From Microvirga arabica (lineage in GTDB: Bacteria; Pseudomonadota; Alphaproteobacteria; Rhizobiales; Beijerinckiaceae): 44,170 nucleotides of DNA. The position numbers and the translations under genes are program-made. Of this stretch, positions 1 to 7,267 are shown in pieces. Below the pieces are notes generated by a model. That model had not been told where the DNA came from and made no database searches. It saw nothing but the letters and a program-made list of their open reading frames with translations. The stretch spans positions 1 to 44,170 of the forward strand of contig NZ_JAFBID010000051.1 in assembly GCF_016811235.1 (NCBI RefSeq), written 5' to 3'. Each line of letters begins with the position of its first letter. Positions within the stretch are counted from its first letter, which is position 1.

Positions 1-195
1 GCGTTGATCGAGACCGGCGATGTAGTCACGGACCTGCTCAAGCCCAACATCGTCCAATCCGAGGCTTTTCTCGCTCAGCCAGGTGAGATAGCAATTGAGA
101 TCATCGGTGTAGGTGTTGATGGTACCGGCTGCGGCACCCAGCTCTGTGGCGAGTGCATCGAGCCACAGCTGCGCCAGGCGCTGATTGGTTCGCAT
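1..195 (-). CDS. Tyrosine recombinase (XerC/D-like), N-terminal part only
   Basis: Reading the minus strand from the ATG at 195 gives 65 codons open to the window edge. They resemble the SAM-like core-binding domain of phage-integrase/Xer recombinases: a first helix (AQLWLDALATELG), then TINTYTDDLNCYLTWLSEK and VRDYIAGLD. In this family the domain grips the recombination site, and the catalytic R-H-R-Y residues lie in the C-terminal half, which is outside the window. An AAGAGGA Shine-Dalgarno sits 4 nt before the ATG and supports this start. The gene points out of the window, and a dif-like site lies 43 nt upstream of its start, as expected for a recombinase beside its own site. The plus-strand reading of this stretch is a shadow. 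Confidence 0.82.
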   Translation of the reverse strand, partial: MRTNQRLAQLWLDALATELGAAAGTINTYTDDLNCYLTWLSEKSLGLDDVGLEQVRDYIAGLDQR

Positions 196-237
196 GCGAT
201 CCTCTTGGTTGGGAGGAGCATGGCACGGCACTGGTTA

Positions 238-277
238 CAGACTTCTTGTCAAAACGTATCTTATGCGAAATGTTATA
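238..277. other. dif-like recombination site 1
   Basis: The minus strand reads as an 11-nt arm ATTTCGCATAA, a 6-nt centre GATACG and an 11-nt arm TTTTGACAAGA. The first arm resembles the XerC half of bacterial dif sites (CGCATAA core). The second keeps the TTnTG..AA pattern of the XerD half. All 17 nt on either side of the centre are identical to the copy at 7203-7242, while the centres differ. Conserved arms around a variable 6-nt centre are typical of Xer-recombined sites. Binding by the neighbouring recombinase is inferred from proximity. Confidence 0.6.
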
Positions 278-386
278 ATAGCCTGATAACGGCCACTCGG
301 GCCCCCTTCTCCGGATTAAACCACCACTGATTGATCATGATCCGTCTGACCCATACATGAGAGCCCTGAACGCACCTGGATGCGAC

Positions 387-1820
387 ATGGCCTCACGCAA
401 GACACTGAACGCAAAGAACCTCGAGGCACTTGGAGCCGAGCGCTTAGCTGAGCTGTTGATCGAGATCAGCCGGGGCAATGCAGCAGCCCAGCGCCGCCTA
501 CGCTTGGAACTGGCCGGCGCCGCCAGCCCTGCCGATATGGCGCAGGAGATCCGCAAGCGCCTCACCTCCATTGCCCGCTCCCGGTCCTTCGTCGATTGGC
601 ACCAGCGCAAGGCTCTTGTCGCGGATCTCGAGACCCAGAGACAGGCCATTGCTCAGGTCGCCAAAGTCGATGCAGGTGAAGCACTGGACCTTCTCTGGCG
701 CTTCATGGCGCTGGCCAATTCGATCTTCAACCGCTGTGATGACAGCAGTGGCAGCGTGATCGCAGTTTTTCGTGTTGGCTGCCGTGATCTTGGTGACATT
801 GCCATAGCGGCGAATGCGGCCCCTATCGTGCTAGCTGAGCAGGCTTACCGTGCTTTGATTGAGAACGAGTATGGACAGTACGACGGCCTGATTAAGGCCC
901 TGACCCCGGTCCTCGGCGCGACAGGCCTCGACCACCTCAAGCAACTCATTCTCAACCTGTCACAGGAGCCGCGGCAGAAGCCTCGTGCTGAAGACCGGAA
1001 GGTCGTCGGCTGGGGTACGGGTGGTCCTTTGTACGCCGATGACTTGGCTGAACGGCATCGCAGCAGCATTGTTCGACTAGCACTGGAAGCGATTGCGGAT
1101 GCGCAGGGCGATGTGGACGCCTTTATTGCACAGCAAAGTGAGAAGGCACGAGGCGTTCCCAGTGTTGCTGTGGAGATCGCGCAACGGCTCTTGGCTGCAG
1201 GCCGCATGGAAGAAGCGTGGGCCGCCATCAACGCCGTCGATCAGGACAGACCTGGCTGGATTCCCGTTGAATGGGAGCAGACGCGGCTTGCGGTTCTTGA
1301 GGCCCTCGGGCGCGCCGATGAGGCGCAGGCGTTCCGATGGGCCTGCTTTGAGCGCTCGCTCAACCCGGAGCACCTGCGCACCTATCTCAAGCGCCTGCCC
1401 GATTTTGAGGATCTTGAGGCTGAGGAGCGGGCCATCGCTCATGCCCTGAGCCACCCGAGCATGCACCATGCCTTAGGTTTTCTGGTGACTTGGCCGGCGC
1501 TGGACCAAGCCGCGCATCTGGTGCTTGCCCGTGCGGACGAACTCAACGGTGACTTCTACGAAATCCTGGCGCCGGCCGCGGCTGCACTGGAGGCAAAACA
1601 TCCTCTTGCCGCCACCATTCTCCGCCGGGCTTTGATTGACTTTGCCTTGGAGCGGAACCGGACCAAGCGGTACCAGCACGCTGCTCGTCACCTTGAGGAG
1701 TGCGAGAACCTTGCTGACCGGATTGAGGATTTCGGCAGGTTCGAGGCTCATGACGCCTACGTGAGGCGCCTCAAAGCTCACCATGGCCGCAAAAGCTCTT
1801 TCTGGAGCTTGGTTGTGTGA
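387..1820 (+). CDS. DUF6880 family protein
   Basis: A 477-residue soluble, helix-rich protein that I recognise as DUF6880, a family of unknown function found in alphaproteobacteria. The conserved opening is MASRKTLNAKNLEALGAERLAELLIEIS. For that reason the ATG at 387 is chosen over the in-frame ATG at 357, which adds ten residues unlike the family. The rest is a run of helical, TPR-like segments, for example EVAQRLLAAGRMEEAWAAI and EALGRADEAQAFRW, which suggest a protein-interaction scaffold. No signal peptide, membrane segment or catalytic motif is visible. It is the first gene after dif-like site 1 and could be the first gene of a cassette. The family call is confident; the function is unknown. 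Confidence 0.8.
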   Translation: MASRKTLNAKNLEALGAERLAELLIEISRGNAAAQRRLRLELAGAASPADMAQEIRKRLTSIARSRSFVDWHQRKALVADLETQRQAIAQVAKVDAGEALDLLWRFMALANSIFNRCDDSSGSVIAVFRVGCRDLGDIAIAANAAPIVLAEQAYRALIENEYGQYDGLIKALTPVLGATGLDHLKQLILNLSQEPRQKPRAEDRKVVGWGTGGPLYADDLAERHRSSIVRLALEAIADAQGDVDAFIAQQSEKARGVPSVAVEIAQRLLAAGRMEEAWAAINAVDQDRPGWIPVEWEQTRLAVLEALGRADEAQAFRWACFERSLNPEHLRTYLKRLPDFEDLEAEERAIAHALSHPSMHHALGFLVTWPALDQAAHLVLARADELNGDFYEILAPAAAALEAKHPLAATILRRALIDFALERNRTKRYQHAARHLEECENLADRIEDFGRFEAHDAYVRRLKAHHGRKSSFWSLVV

Positions 1821-1925
1821 AAGGGTGCGAAATCAGTGTCTGAAGTAACTGTGCCGGGTCGATGCTTGACGCAGAAACACAGCTTTGCTCAGGTCTTCAA
1901 CGAAGTTTGCGATAAAGAATAGCGC

Positions 1926-2366
1926 ATGAGCCCATCGTCACACTGGACCCTCTTCATCGCCCGTCCCGGACGAGATCGACAGCACGTCATTCGGGATCCC
2001 AGAGGCGAGCCCCGGATCATCTTCGGCGAGGATGATGGCACGAGGATCAACGATCGTCTGGCCAAGTATGTTGTCGAGAGCCTCAATGCAGGTCTTGAGG
2101 TAGAAGACCCTAATCCGGATGAGGGCTGGTTCCTGGACAGCCCGGGAGACAGTGACGAGCAGGATTCGGCCATTCTCATTTGTGACCCTGATTTCGAGAT
2201 CCGGCTCGAGATCCTCGACACAGGCAGCCATGAAAATGACCAGGCGCTGGGCCGAAAGATTGTGGCTCTGATCAATACCTACTTCATCCAGAACGAAGCT
2301 TCACATCCAAGCGCTTCCTCTGCCAGTTTCCCAACAAAAAGGCAGCAACCCAGATCCAAACGTTGA
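1926..2366 (+). CDS. Hypothetical protein
   Basis: A 146-residue frame that I do not recognise. The first 115 residues are acidic and look folded: an opening strand pattern WTLFIARPGRDRQHVIRDPRGEP, an aspartate/glutamate-rich middle (EDPNPDEGWFLDSPGDSDEQDSAILI) and a closing helix GRKIVALINTYFIQNE. The last 25 residues are serine- and basic-rich and look disordered. The balance of hydrophobic and charged residues fits a real protein better than the minus-strand alternatives. The ribosome-binding site (AAAGAAT) is weak. It stands alone between the DUF6880 gene and mucR. Confidence 0.5.
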   Translation: MSPSSHWTLFIARPGRDRQHVIRDPRGEPRIIFGEDDGTRINDRLAKYVVESLNAGLEVEDPNPDEGWFLDSPGDSDEQDSAILICDPDFEIRLEILDTGSHENDQALGRKIVALINTYFIQNEASHPSASSASFPTKRQQPRSKR

Positions 2367-2533
2367 CCGGTGGAGCAGATGGACCACTGCGCCAGGCAAT
2401 CATAGCTTGGCATAGAGCGTCCTCTCGGCAAAATCCCTCGGCTGGTTTGCTCCCGCACCTGCCCGGGCGGCTTGACGCCGCAATGTAATCGGCTAACTGA
2501 TCGCGCATTACCTTACCGAGTATTGGATGAGTT

Positions 2534-3037
2534 ATGGATCAGCCCGAACAGCCGCTAGATTTCGCCAGCATCACCGCCGACATCGTTTCGTCTTACGTTG
2601 CGAACAACTCGGTTCATCGGGGCGATTTGCCTAACGTGATTGCATCCGTGCACGCTGCCCTGCAAGGTCTCGCTGCTCCGAAGCAGGCAGAACCTGAGAA
2701 GCCAGAGCCACGCATTTCGATCAAGAAGTCTATCACGCCCGACTTCCTGATCAGTCTCGAGGACGGCAAGCAGTACAAGACACTCAAGCGCCACCTCGGC
2801 AAGCTCGGGCTGACAGCCGAGGAGTACCGTGCAAAGTGGGGTCTCCCGGCCGATTACCCGATGGTTGCACCCAGCTATGCTGCCAAGCGATCCGAGCTCG
2901 CCAGGAGCAGCGGCCTCGGCCAGATGCGGAGGAAGAATGCCGCGAAAGCAGCCTCCCCGGATGAGAAAGTCGCGGCACCGGCTGAGGCGGCAAAGCCGAA
3001 GCGCCGTACACCTTCGAAGAAAGCGGCTGGCAAGTAA
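2534..3037 (+). CDS. MucR/Ros family transcriptional regulator
   Basis: 167 residues. The N-terminus (ASITADIVSSYVANNSVHRGDLPNVIASVHAALQGL) is the oligomerisation region of MucR/Ros proteins. Residues about 68-130 (ITPDFLISLEDGKQYKTLKRHL, then LTAEEYRAKWGLPADYPMVAPSYAAKRSELAR) are their DNA-binding zinc-finger region. These proteins are nucleoid-associated, AT-preferring repressors of exopolysaccharide, motility and virulence genes in Rhizobiales. The first zinc-ligand cysteine of Ros is replaced here (SLEDG rather than CLEDG), as in several MucR homologues that fold without metal. The last 35 residues are a lysine/alanine-rich tail typical of the group. Extra mucR copies are common on plasmids. 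Its targets here are unknown. Confidence 0.9.
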   Translation: MDQPEQPLDFASITADIVSSYVANNSVHRGDLPNVIASVHAALQGLAAPKQAEPEKPEPRISIKKSITPDFLISLEDGKQYKTLKRHLGKLGLTAEEYRAKWGLPADYPMVAPSYAAKRSELARSSGLGQMRRKNAAKAASPDEKVAAPAEAAKPKRRTPSKKAAGK

Positions 3038-3102
3038 GCACGCTCTCAGGCCAAGGCTTGGTCACTCCTGGCGCTATCGGAGATGAGGGTCGTGAATTGT
3101 CC

Positions 3103-3291
3103 CTAAGCAGGAACGGTAGGCGTCTGAGTCTGAAACTCCTTTGCGATGATGTGCAACGGAAATATGCCTTCTTTGACTGCAGCTCCTTCAAACCATCTGC
3201 AGGTGATCTCGCAGCCATCGACCTCAACAACGGTCATTCGATGAGAGGGATAAGCAATCAGATGCACGATATCGCCAACGCTAAACTGCAT
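3103..3291 (-). CDS. DUF2158 (YodC-like) small protein
   Basis: 62 residues beginning MQFSVGDIVHLIAYPSHRMTVVEVDG and continuing EITCRWFEGAAVKEGIFPLH. This is the usual DUF2158 pattern: a small SH3-like beta barrel with VGD.V.L near the start and a central C-W-F. The start at 3291 is chosen because family members begin at this methionine; the in-frame upstream extension is unlike them. Function is unknown, though the fold suits binding a peptide or nucleic acid. It is transcribed leftward towards mucR and lies downstream of the XRE regulator gene on the same strand, separated by about 105 nt. Confidence 0.75.
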   Translation of the reverse strand: MQFSVGDIVHLIAYPSHRMTVVEVDGCEITCRWFEGAAVKEGIFPLHIIAKEFQTQTPTVPA

Positions 3292-3396
3292 GGTTCGCTC
3301 CTGCTCTCCATCACGAGAGTGTAGCCAGCCGATGGACAGCCGGTAAGACACCGGCTCATTCCCCTATATCGCCTGGGACAACTCAGGCTGGGTCTC

Positions 3397-3777
3397 CTAT
3401 TCGACAGCAATGGCTTTGAGGGCACGCCTGACAGCAACGCGAGCCGCCTCAACGTGCCCTCCGGCCAAGAGTTCGTCGACAATCCTAAGCGCCATCACCG
3501 CATCAGGCCGCTGTACAGGGTCTGAAGCCGATACCATGGTACCGCGCGTTGTTGATGCTCCAGCGAGATCATCGCTTTGGCCCGCAAGATAGGCCGGGCT
3601 GCACTTGAGCACGGAAGCAAGGCTCGCCAAGGCATCTTCTCCTGGATGCTGCGAACGACCCGTAATGATGTCCTGGATGAACCCCGCCTCAAAGCCTGCT
3701 TCCAGGGAGGCCCTGCGCCACGAGATCTTGAGAGCGCTTACCCGTTCTCCAATGCGCTCTTTCAGGATCGCGTTCAC
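3397..3777 (-). CDS. XRE-type helix-turn-helix regulator
   Basis: 126 residues from a GTG at 3777, which has a good AAGGAG Shine-Dalgarno 7 nt upstream. The longer frame to 3843 has none. Residues about 5-65 form a phage-repressor-type helix-turn-helix: LKERIGERVSALKISWRRASLEAGFEAGFIQDIITGRSQHPGEDALASLASVLKCSPAYLAG. The C-terminal half ends in a helix (AVMALRIVDELLAGGHVEAARVAVRRALKAI) likely used for dimerisation. It is divergent from the MbcA/ParS-like gene at 3978, with a 200-nt AT-rich gap between them, and could regulate that promoter as in antitoxin operons. That link is inference. Confidence 0.75.
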   Translation of the reverse strand: MNAILKERIGERVSALKISWRRASLEAGFEAGFIQDIITGRSQHPGEDALASLASVLKCSPAYLAGQSDDLAGASTTRGTMVSASDPVQRPDAVMALRIVDELLAGGHVEAARVAVRRALKAIAVE

Positions 3778-3977
3778 GCTTGGCTCCTTGAGGTGACAAC
3801 GCTGCCAAAAGCCAAAAGGCGAGGAGGCGGTACATCCGCGCACTCCCCGCCTGCCTTGCAGCTCCGGCTATCTTCCGCCCGGGATGGTTAATAAGATAAT
3901 AACGAACGTTGCTGCTGACCACACCGATCAAATCGGATTATTCTGGTTTCCAGCTGACGGACAGAGGCGCGCCCTTC

Positions 3978-4289
3978 ATGACGCAGATAACTGACGATGG
4001 AGACCAAGCGTTCACCCCCTACACGGCGGAGAAGGTCAATCCCATGGTCGACCAGGCGATCGCCCATCTCGAAGAAAAGATTAAGCAACTCATGTCACTC
4101 AAAGGAGCCGGGCCGGAGATCGCCACCGTGATTGGGAGAACCCACGAGGTCTTCGGTAATCTGGGCGTGCTATGGCTGGTACGGCCTAACCAGGTGCTGC
4201 AGGCTACTCCTTTGGACCTAATCTCCCAAGGCAAGATCGATCCAGTCCTCCGGCTCCTTATTCAGATTGAACATGGAATATACCCATGA
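3978..4289 (+). CDS. MbcA/ParS/Xre-type antitoxin-like protein
   Basis: 103 residues from the ATG at 3978; an earlier ATG at 3909 adds residues that look non-coding. The C-terminal 50 residues (FGNLGVLWLVRPNQVLQATPLDLISQGKIDPVLRLLIQIEHGIYP) match the MbcA/ParS/Xre toxin-binding pattern: a WL, then a PN, then TPLDL, then a closing GIY. In known systems this domain neutralises a RES-domain NAD-degrading toxin encoded next door. No RES gene is present here, and the N-terminal half is a helical stretch without a clear helix-turn-helix. It may be an orphan antitoxin or an adaptor for the ATPase gene that follows. A paralogue lies at 6397. Confidence 0.6.
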   Translation: MTQITDDGDQAFTPYTAEKVNPMVDQAIAHLEEKIKQLMSLKGAGPEIATVIGRTHEVFGNLGVLWLVRPNQVLQATPLDLISQGKIDPVLRLLIQIEHGIYP

Positions 4290-4341
4290 GGGCAGAAACA
4301 GCTACCAGATGCTAGACACCGAAGCCTCGATAGCAGATTGA

Positions 4342-4378
4342 CCTTGCATTTGTGGAGTTCTATTCCATAAATGCAAGG
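4342..4378 (+). promoter_or_regulatory. 15-bp stem inverted repeat abutting the ATPase start
   Basis: Positions 4342-4356 and 4364-4378 are inverted repeats of 15 nt with a single G-T wobble and a 7-nt loop. The right arm ends on the base before the ATG at 4379 and covers the place where a ribosome-binding site would be. As RNA this would hide the start; as DNA it is a good dimer operator. Either reading implies tight control of the downstream gene. Confidence 0.6.
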
Positions 4379-5545
4379 ATGATCGAACGTCGAATTACCA
4401 CCGAACTGGACGAATTGCTCGACAGCTATCCAGCTGTCGCCCTCCTGGGCCCGCGGCAGGTCGGCAAAACGACTCTGGCCCATAGCATCGGTGAGCAGCG
4501 TCCTTCGATCTATCTTGATCTGGAGGCCGATGCTGATCGCGCCAAGCTGTCAGAACCAGAGCTCTATCTGGCCGAACATGAAGACAAGCTTGTCATTCTG
4601 GATGAGGTCCAGCGGTTTCCCGGCCTGTTTCAGAACTTACGCGGTCTGATCGACCGCGGGCGCCGCAAGGGGCGAAGGGCGGGCCGCTTCCTGCTGCTCG
4701 GATCCGCGTCACTCGATCTCCTGAAGCAATCCGGCGAAAGCTTGGCCGGGCGGATCGCCTATCTCGAAATGCACCCGATCGATGGATTGGAGGTTCCGGC
4801 CCCTGACTTGAACAGGTTGTGGGTGCGTGGTGGCTTCCCGGACAGCTACTTGGCCACCAGTGATCGTATCAGCCAACGATGGCGACAGGACTTCATCCGA
4901 ACCTACCTGGAACGCGACATCCCCCTGCTGGGGCCTCGTATTCCCGCCGAGACCTTGCGTCGCTTCTGGACCATGCTGGCGCACCACCAATCCGGGCTCC
5001 TCAATGCCGCCGAATTCGCCCGTGCACTGGGCGTGGACGGAAAGACCGTAGCCTCCTACCTCGATCTGTTGGTCGACCTGCTGCTCGTGCGGCGCTTGGA
5101 GCCATGGCATGCCAACGTGGGCAAACGCCTCGTGAGGTCCCCGCGCATCTATGTCCGAGACAGCGGCATCACCCATACCCTGCTCGGGCTTGCAACGCAG
5201 GATGATGTGCTGGGCCACCCTGTGGCCGGAGCTAGTTGGGAGGGATTTGTCATCGAATCCCTGATCGCCGCCGCTCCCTCCGACACGCAGGCAAACTTCT
5301 ACCGAACGTCCGCAGGCGCGGAAATTGACTTACTCCTCACCTTGCCTGGTCGTCGCTCGTGGGCCATTGAGATCAAGCGTAGTCTGGCACCAAAGGTCGA
5401 GAAGGGTTTCCATCACGCCTGTGAGGACCTCAAACCTGAACGCCGCATCGTCGTCTATCCGGGAACCGAGTCTTTTCCTCTAAAGGATGACATTGAGGTG
5501 ATGCCATTACCAGCCCTCGGCCAGGCACTGTTGACGGCGGAATAA
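4379..5545 (+). CDS. DUF4143-type AAA ATPase
   Basis: 388 residues. A P-loop ATPase domain comes first, with Walker A GPRQVGKT at residues 24-31 and Walker B KLVILDEVQRFPGLF near residue 75. The DUF4143 half follows, with FIRTYLERDIP in its middle. It closes with a PD-(D/E)XK-like fold (AGAEIDLLLTLPGRRSWAIEIKRS). Family members are widespread, often tied to toxin-antitoxin or phage-resistance loci, and their substrate is unknown. The start at 4379 gives the family's usual opening IERRITTELDELLDSYPAVALLGPRQVGKTT. A GTG at 4352 is possible but would place the strong hairpin inside the coding region. The stop is 13 nt before the nuclease gene, so the two are probably co-transcribed. Confidence 0.85.
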   Translation: MIERRITTELDELLDSYPAVALLGPRQVGKTTLAHSIGEQRPSIYLDLEADADRAKLSEPELYLAEHEDKLVILDEVQRFPGLFQNLRGLIDRGRRKGRRAGRFLLLGSASLDLLKQSGESLAGRIAYLEMHPIDGLEVPAPDLNRLWVRGGFPDSYLATSDRISQRWRQDFIRTYLERDIPLLGPRIPAETLRRFWTMLAHHQSGLLNAAEFARALGVDGKTVASYLDLLVDLLLVRRLEPWHANVGKRLVRSPRIYVRDSGITHTLLGLATQDDVLGHPVAGASWEGFVIESLIAAAPSDTQANFYRTSAGAEIDLLLTLPGRRSWAIEIKRSLAPKVEKGFHHACEDLKPERRIVVYPGTESFPLKDDIEVMPLPALGQALLTAE

Positions 5546-5558
5546 ACTAAATCCAGAC

Positions 5559-6278
5559 ATGTCGGAGCGGAAACTCGAGCGCAGCCTCCTGGACCATCTC
5601 CGTTCCCTCATTCTTGAACTGGGCAAAGGCTTTGCGTTCGTCGGCAGCCAATATCCGCTCGAGGTGGGTGGCCAGGACTACTACCTCGATCTGCTTTTCT
5701 ATCATCTGCGCCTGCGCTGTTTTGTTGTTCTCGAGCTCAAGATCGAGGAGTTCAAGCCGGAGTTCGCCGGCAAGATGAACTTCTATCTCTCAGCCGTCGA
5801 TGATCAGCTTCGCCACGAAACTGACGGACCGAGCATTGGGATCATCCTCTGCAAGGGAAAGAATGCGGTGGTGGTGGAGTATGCCTTGCGTGACTCCGCC
5901 AAACCAATGGGTGTCGCTGAGTATCGGCTCTCCCCCTCGCTTCCGAGTCAGCTTCAAGGGAACCTGCCGACTGCCGAGGAGTTGGCCCGCGAGCTCCCCC
6001 TGATGTCGGCTGCGAAGCTCCGGATTGAGATCGAGCGCGAGTTGCGCTTGCTGTTGCAAGCACGCGGCCGAAGCACGGGCAGTTTGGGGACCGGTCCCAT
6101 GCTCCAGGAGGTGGAGCGGAATGGCATCGCCCTGGAAGGCGTGGGTGAGTTTGAAGTCGCATTGCAGGCGATGAACCAGGCCTCACACGGCCTCGATGTT
6201 GATCCAGACGCAGCAGAGCAAGCCATAGAGGTTGGCACGCGGCTCTTGGAGACACTGAAGCACTTGGACAGCCGTTGA
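5559..6278 (+). CDS. PD-(D/E)XK nuclease (DUF1016 C-terminal type) with extra helical domain
   Basis: 239 residues. Residues 1-148 match the C-terminal nuclease domain of YhcG/DUF1016 proteins: GFAFVGSQYPLEVGGQDYYLDLLFYHL, CFVVLELK, EFAGKMNFYLSAVDD, GIILCKGKNAVVVEYALRD and PMGVAEY. The catalytic set is D44, E59 and K61, all intact. The usual N-terminal DUF1016 domain is missing. Residues about 150-239 add a helical domain (KLRIEIERELRLLLQARG, then a C-terminal helix pair) that resembles DUF4145/HEPN-like modules. I have not seen this combination described. With the ATPase 13 nt upstream it suggests a two-gene nuclease/ATPase module, possibly defensive. The nuclease call is firm; the tail assignment is tentative. 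Confidence 0.8.
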   Translation: MSERKLERSLLDHLRSLILELGKGFAFVGSQYPLEVGGQDYYLDLLFYHLRLRCFVVLELKIEEFKPEFAGKMNFYLSAVDDQLRHETDGPSIGIILCKGKNAVVVEYALRDSAKPMGVAEYRLSPSLPSQLQGNLPTAEELARELPLMSAAKLRIEIERELRLLLQARGRSTGSLGTGPMLQEVERNGIALEGVGEFEVALQAMNQASHGLDVDPDAAEQAIEVGTRLLETLKHLDSR

Positions 6279-6396
6279 CCACCCAATGAGAATTTTACCC
6301 AGGGGACATACCGATCCCGATTCTATCGGCCATGGGGATGGTCTCGGCGTTGGCTTTGGCATATTCTGGCCGCTGTAAATCTCGGTTGGACGGCTC

Positions 6397-6594
6397 ATGA
6401 TGGATGATGCGACGCTCCGGATTCTCACGCTAGCTGAAGAAATAACCGGCAGCGAGCAGCGGGCTGCGACCTGGTTCAAGCATCAGCCGATTCCGGGCTG
6501 GGGTGGAAAGACAGCTTCTGACCTCGTCCATGAGGGTAAGGCAGACCAGGTCTTAGCCTATCTGGAGGCCGTACAATCCGGCGTCTATGCATGA
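6397..6594 (+). CDS. Short MbcA/ParS-like toxin-binding-domain protein
   Basis: 65 residues, almost all of them the MbcA/ParS/Xre C-terminal domain: ILTLAEEITGSEQRAATWFKHQPIPGWGGKTASDLVHEGKADQVLAYLEAVQSGVYA. It keeps the family marks (A-x-x-W-F, PIPG, T-x-x-DL, closing GVYA) and lacks any DNA-binding domain. It is a paralogue of the protein encoded at 3978. The TGA overlaps the ATG of the DUF433 gene, so the two are translationally coupled. Normally such a protein blocks a RES toxin, but none is encoded nearby. Confidence 0.72.
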   Translation: MMDDATLRILTLAEEITGSEQRAATWFKHQPIPGWGGKTASDLVHEGKADQVLAYLEAVQSGVYA

Positions 6595-6893
6595 ATCAGA
6601 GAAGGCTTGCGAATCTGGCACGCGACCTTGTCACGACCGATCCCGAGATCCTGGGTGGCATCCCGGTTATCAAGGGCACACGCGTCCCAGTCTACGACTT
6701 GGCGGCATCGGTTCAGGAGGGAATCCCACGGGATCGCATTCTGGCGTCGTATCCGACCATCAACGAGCACCATCTGGACGCGGCTGTAGCTTTTGCAGAA
6801 GCTAATCCATTGCAGCGCCGGACCCGCAGGCTGTCACCGTGGCCAAGTGCAACTCTGGTGAAGTCCGGGCAGATGTCGCGGAGGAAGCGATGA
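6591..6893 (+). CDS. DUF433 antitoxin-like protein
   Basis: 100 residues with the DUF433 signature ITTDPEILGGIPVIKGTRVPVYDLAAS, written here as VTTDPEILGGIPVIKGTRVPVYDLAAS, followed by GIPRDRILASYPTINEHHLDAAVAFAEANP. DUF433 is a small winged-helix-like domain typically serving as the antitoxin of a VapC-like or Mut7-C/DUF5615 nuclease. Its toxin normally follows directly, but the next gene does not look like a PIN nuclease. The ATG overlaps the stop of the preceding gene (ATGA), and its own TGA overlaps the next ATG. It is therefore the middle gene of a tightly coupled three-gene unit. The C-terminal 25 residues are basic and unlike the family. Confidence 0.85.
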   Translation: MNQRRLANLARDLVTTDPEILGGIPVIKGTRVPVYDLAASVQEGIPRDRILASYPTINEHHLDAAVAFAEANPLQRRTRRLSPWPSATLVKSGQMSRRKR

Positions 6894-7108
6894 TCGCCGA
6901 GCCTCAGGATCTTGAGTACGGAGGACGTGAATGGTCCGAACAACTCAGGAGCGCGGTTCGAGAAGCTATCGCTGCAGCAGTCATCGAGCATCAAAAAGCA
7001 GGAAATCCTGTGTACTTCACGGACGGTGCGGGTTGCTTGTGTGTGATGATGCCCGACGGATATGAGCGCCGGCTGACCGATGTCGAGATCGAGGCTCTCA
7101 CGCGATAG
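6890..7108 (+). CDS. Small hypothetical protein coupled to the DUF433 gene
   Basis: 72 residues, starting at the ATG that overlaps the DUF433 stop (ATGA at 6890-6893). An upstream in-frame ATG at 6839 would run through the DUF433 gene and is less likely. The sequence has an amphipathic helix (EWSEQLRSAVREAIAAAVIEHQKAGNPVYF) and then a hairpin-like stretch (TDGAGCLCVMMPDGYERRLTDVEIEALTR). I do not recognise a nuclease or toxin motif. By position it occupies the toxin slot of a DUF433 operon, but the sequence gives no support for toxicity. Confidence 0.6.
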   Translation: MIAEPQDLEYGGREWSEQLRSAVREAIAAAVIEHQKAGNPVYFTDGAGCLCVMMPDGYERRLTDVEIEALTR

Positions 7109-7202
7109 CCGTTTGCCAGGACCATCTACGTATCGAGGCAACCGAGGGCTTTGTTGCACGTCGGCCACAGCGAGTGCGAGGGGTCACGCTGTCAGCCATC
7201 AG

Positions 7203-7242
7203 CAGACTTCTTGTCAAAAGTCTCCTTATGCGAAATGTTATA
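7203..7242. other. dif-like recombination site 2
   Basis: The 17-nt left and 17-nt right arms are identical to those at 238-277 and in the same orientation. The 6-nt centre is GTCTCC on the plus strand, against CGTATC in site 1. It lies in the gap between the DUF433 operon and the next leftward genes, so it marks the far end of a possible 7-kb cassette block. No coding use of this stretch is evident. Confidence 0.6.
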
Positions 7243-7267
7243 TTATAAAGATATCTGGGGGGCGCCC

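Noticed and set aside
4..330. Plus-strand open frame of 108 codons
   Set aside because: It is antisense to the recombinase N-terminus and its 3' part runs through the dif-like site; the minus strand has the recognisable domain and a ribosome-binding site.
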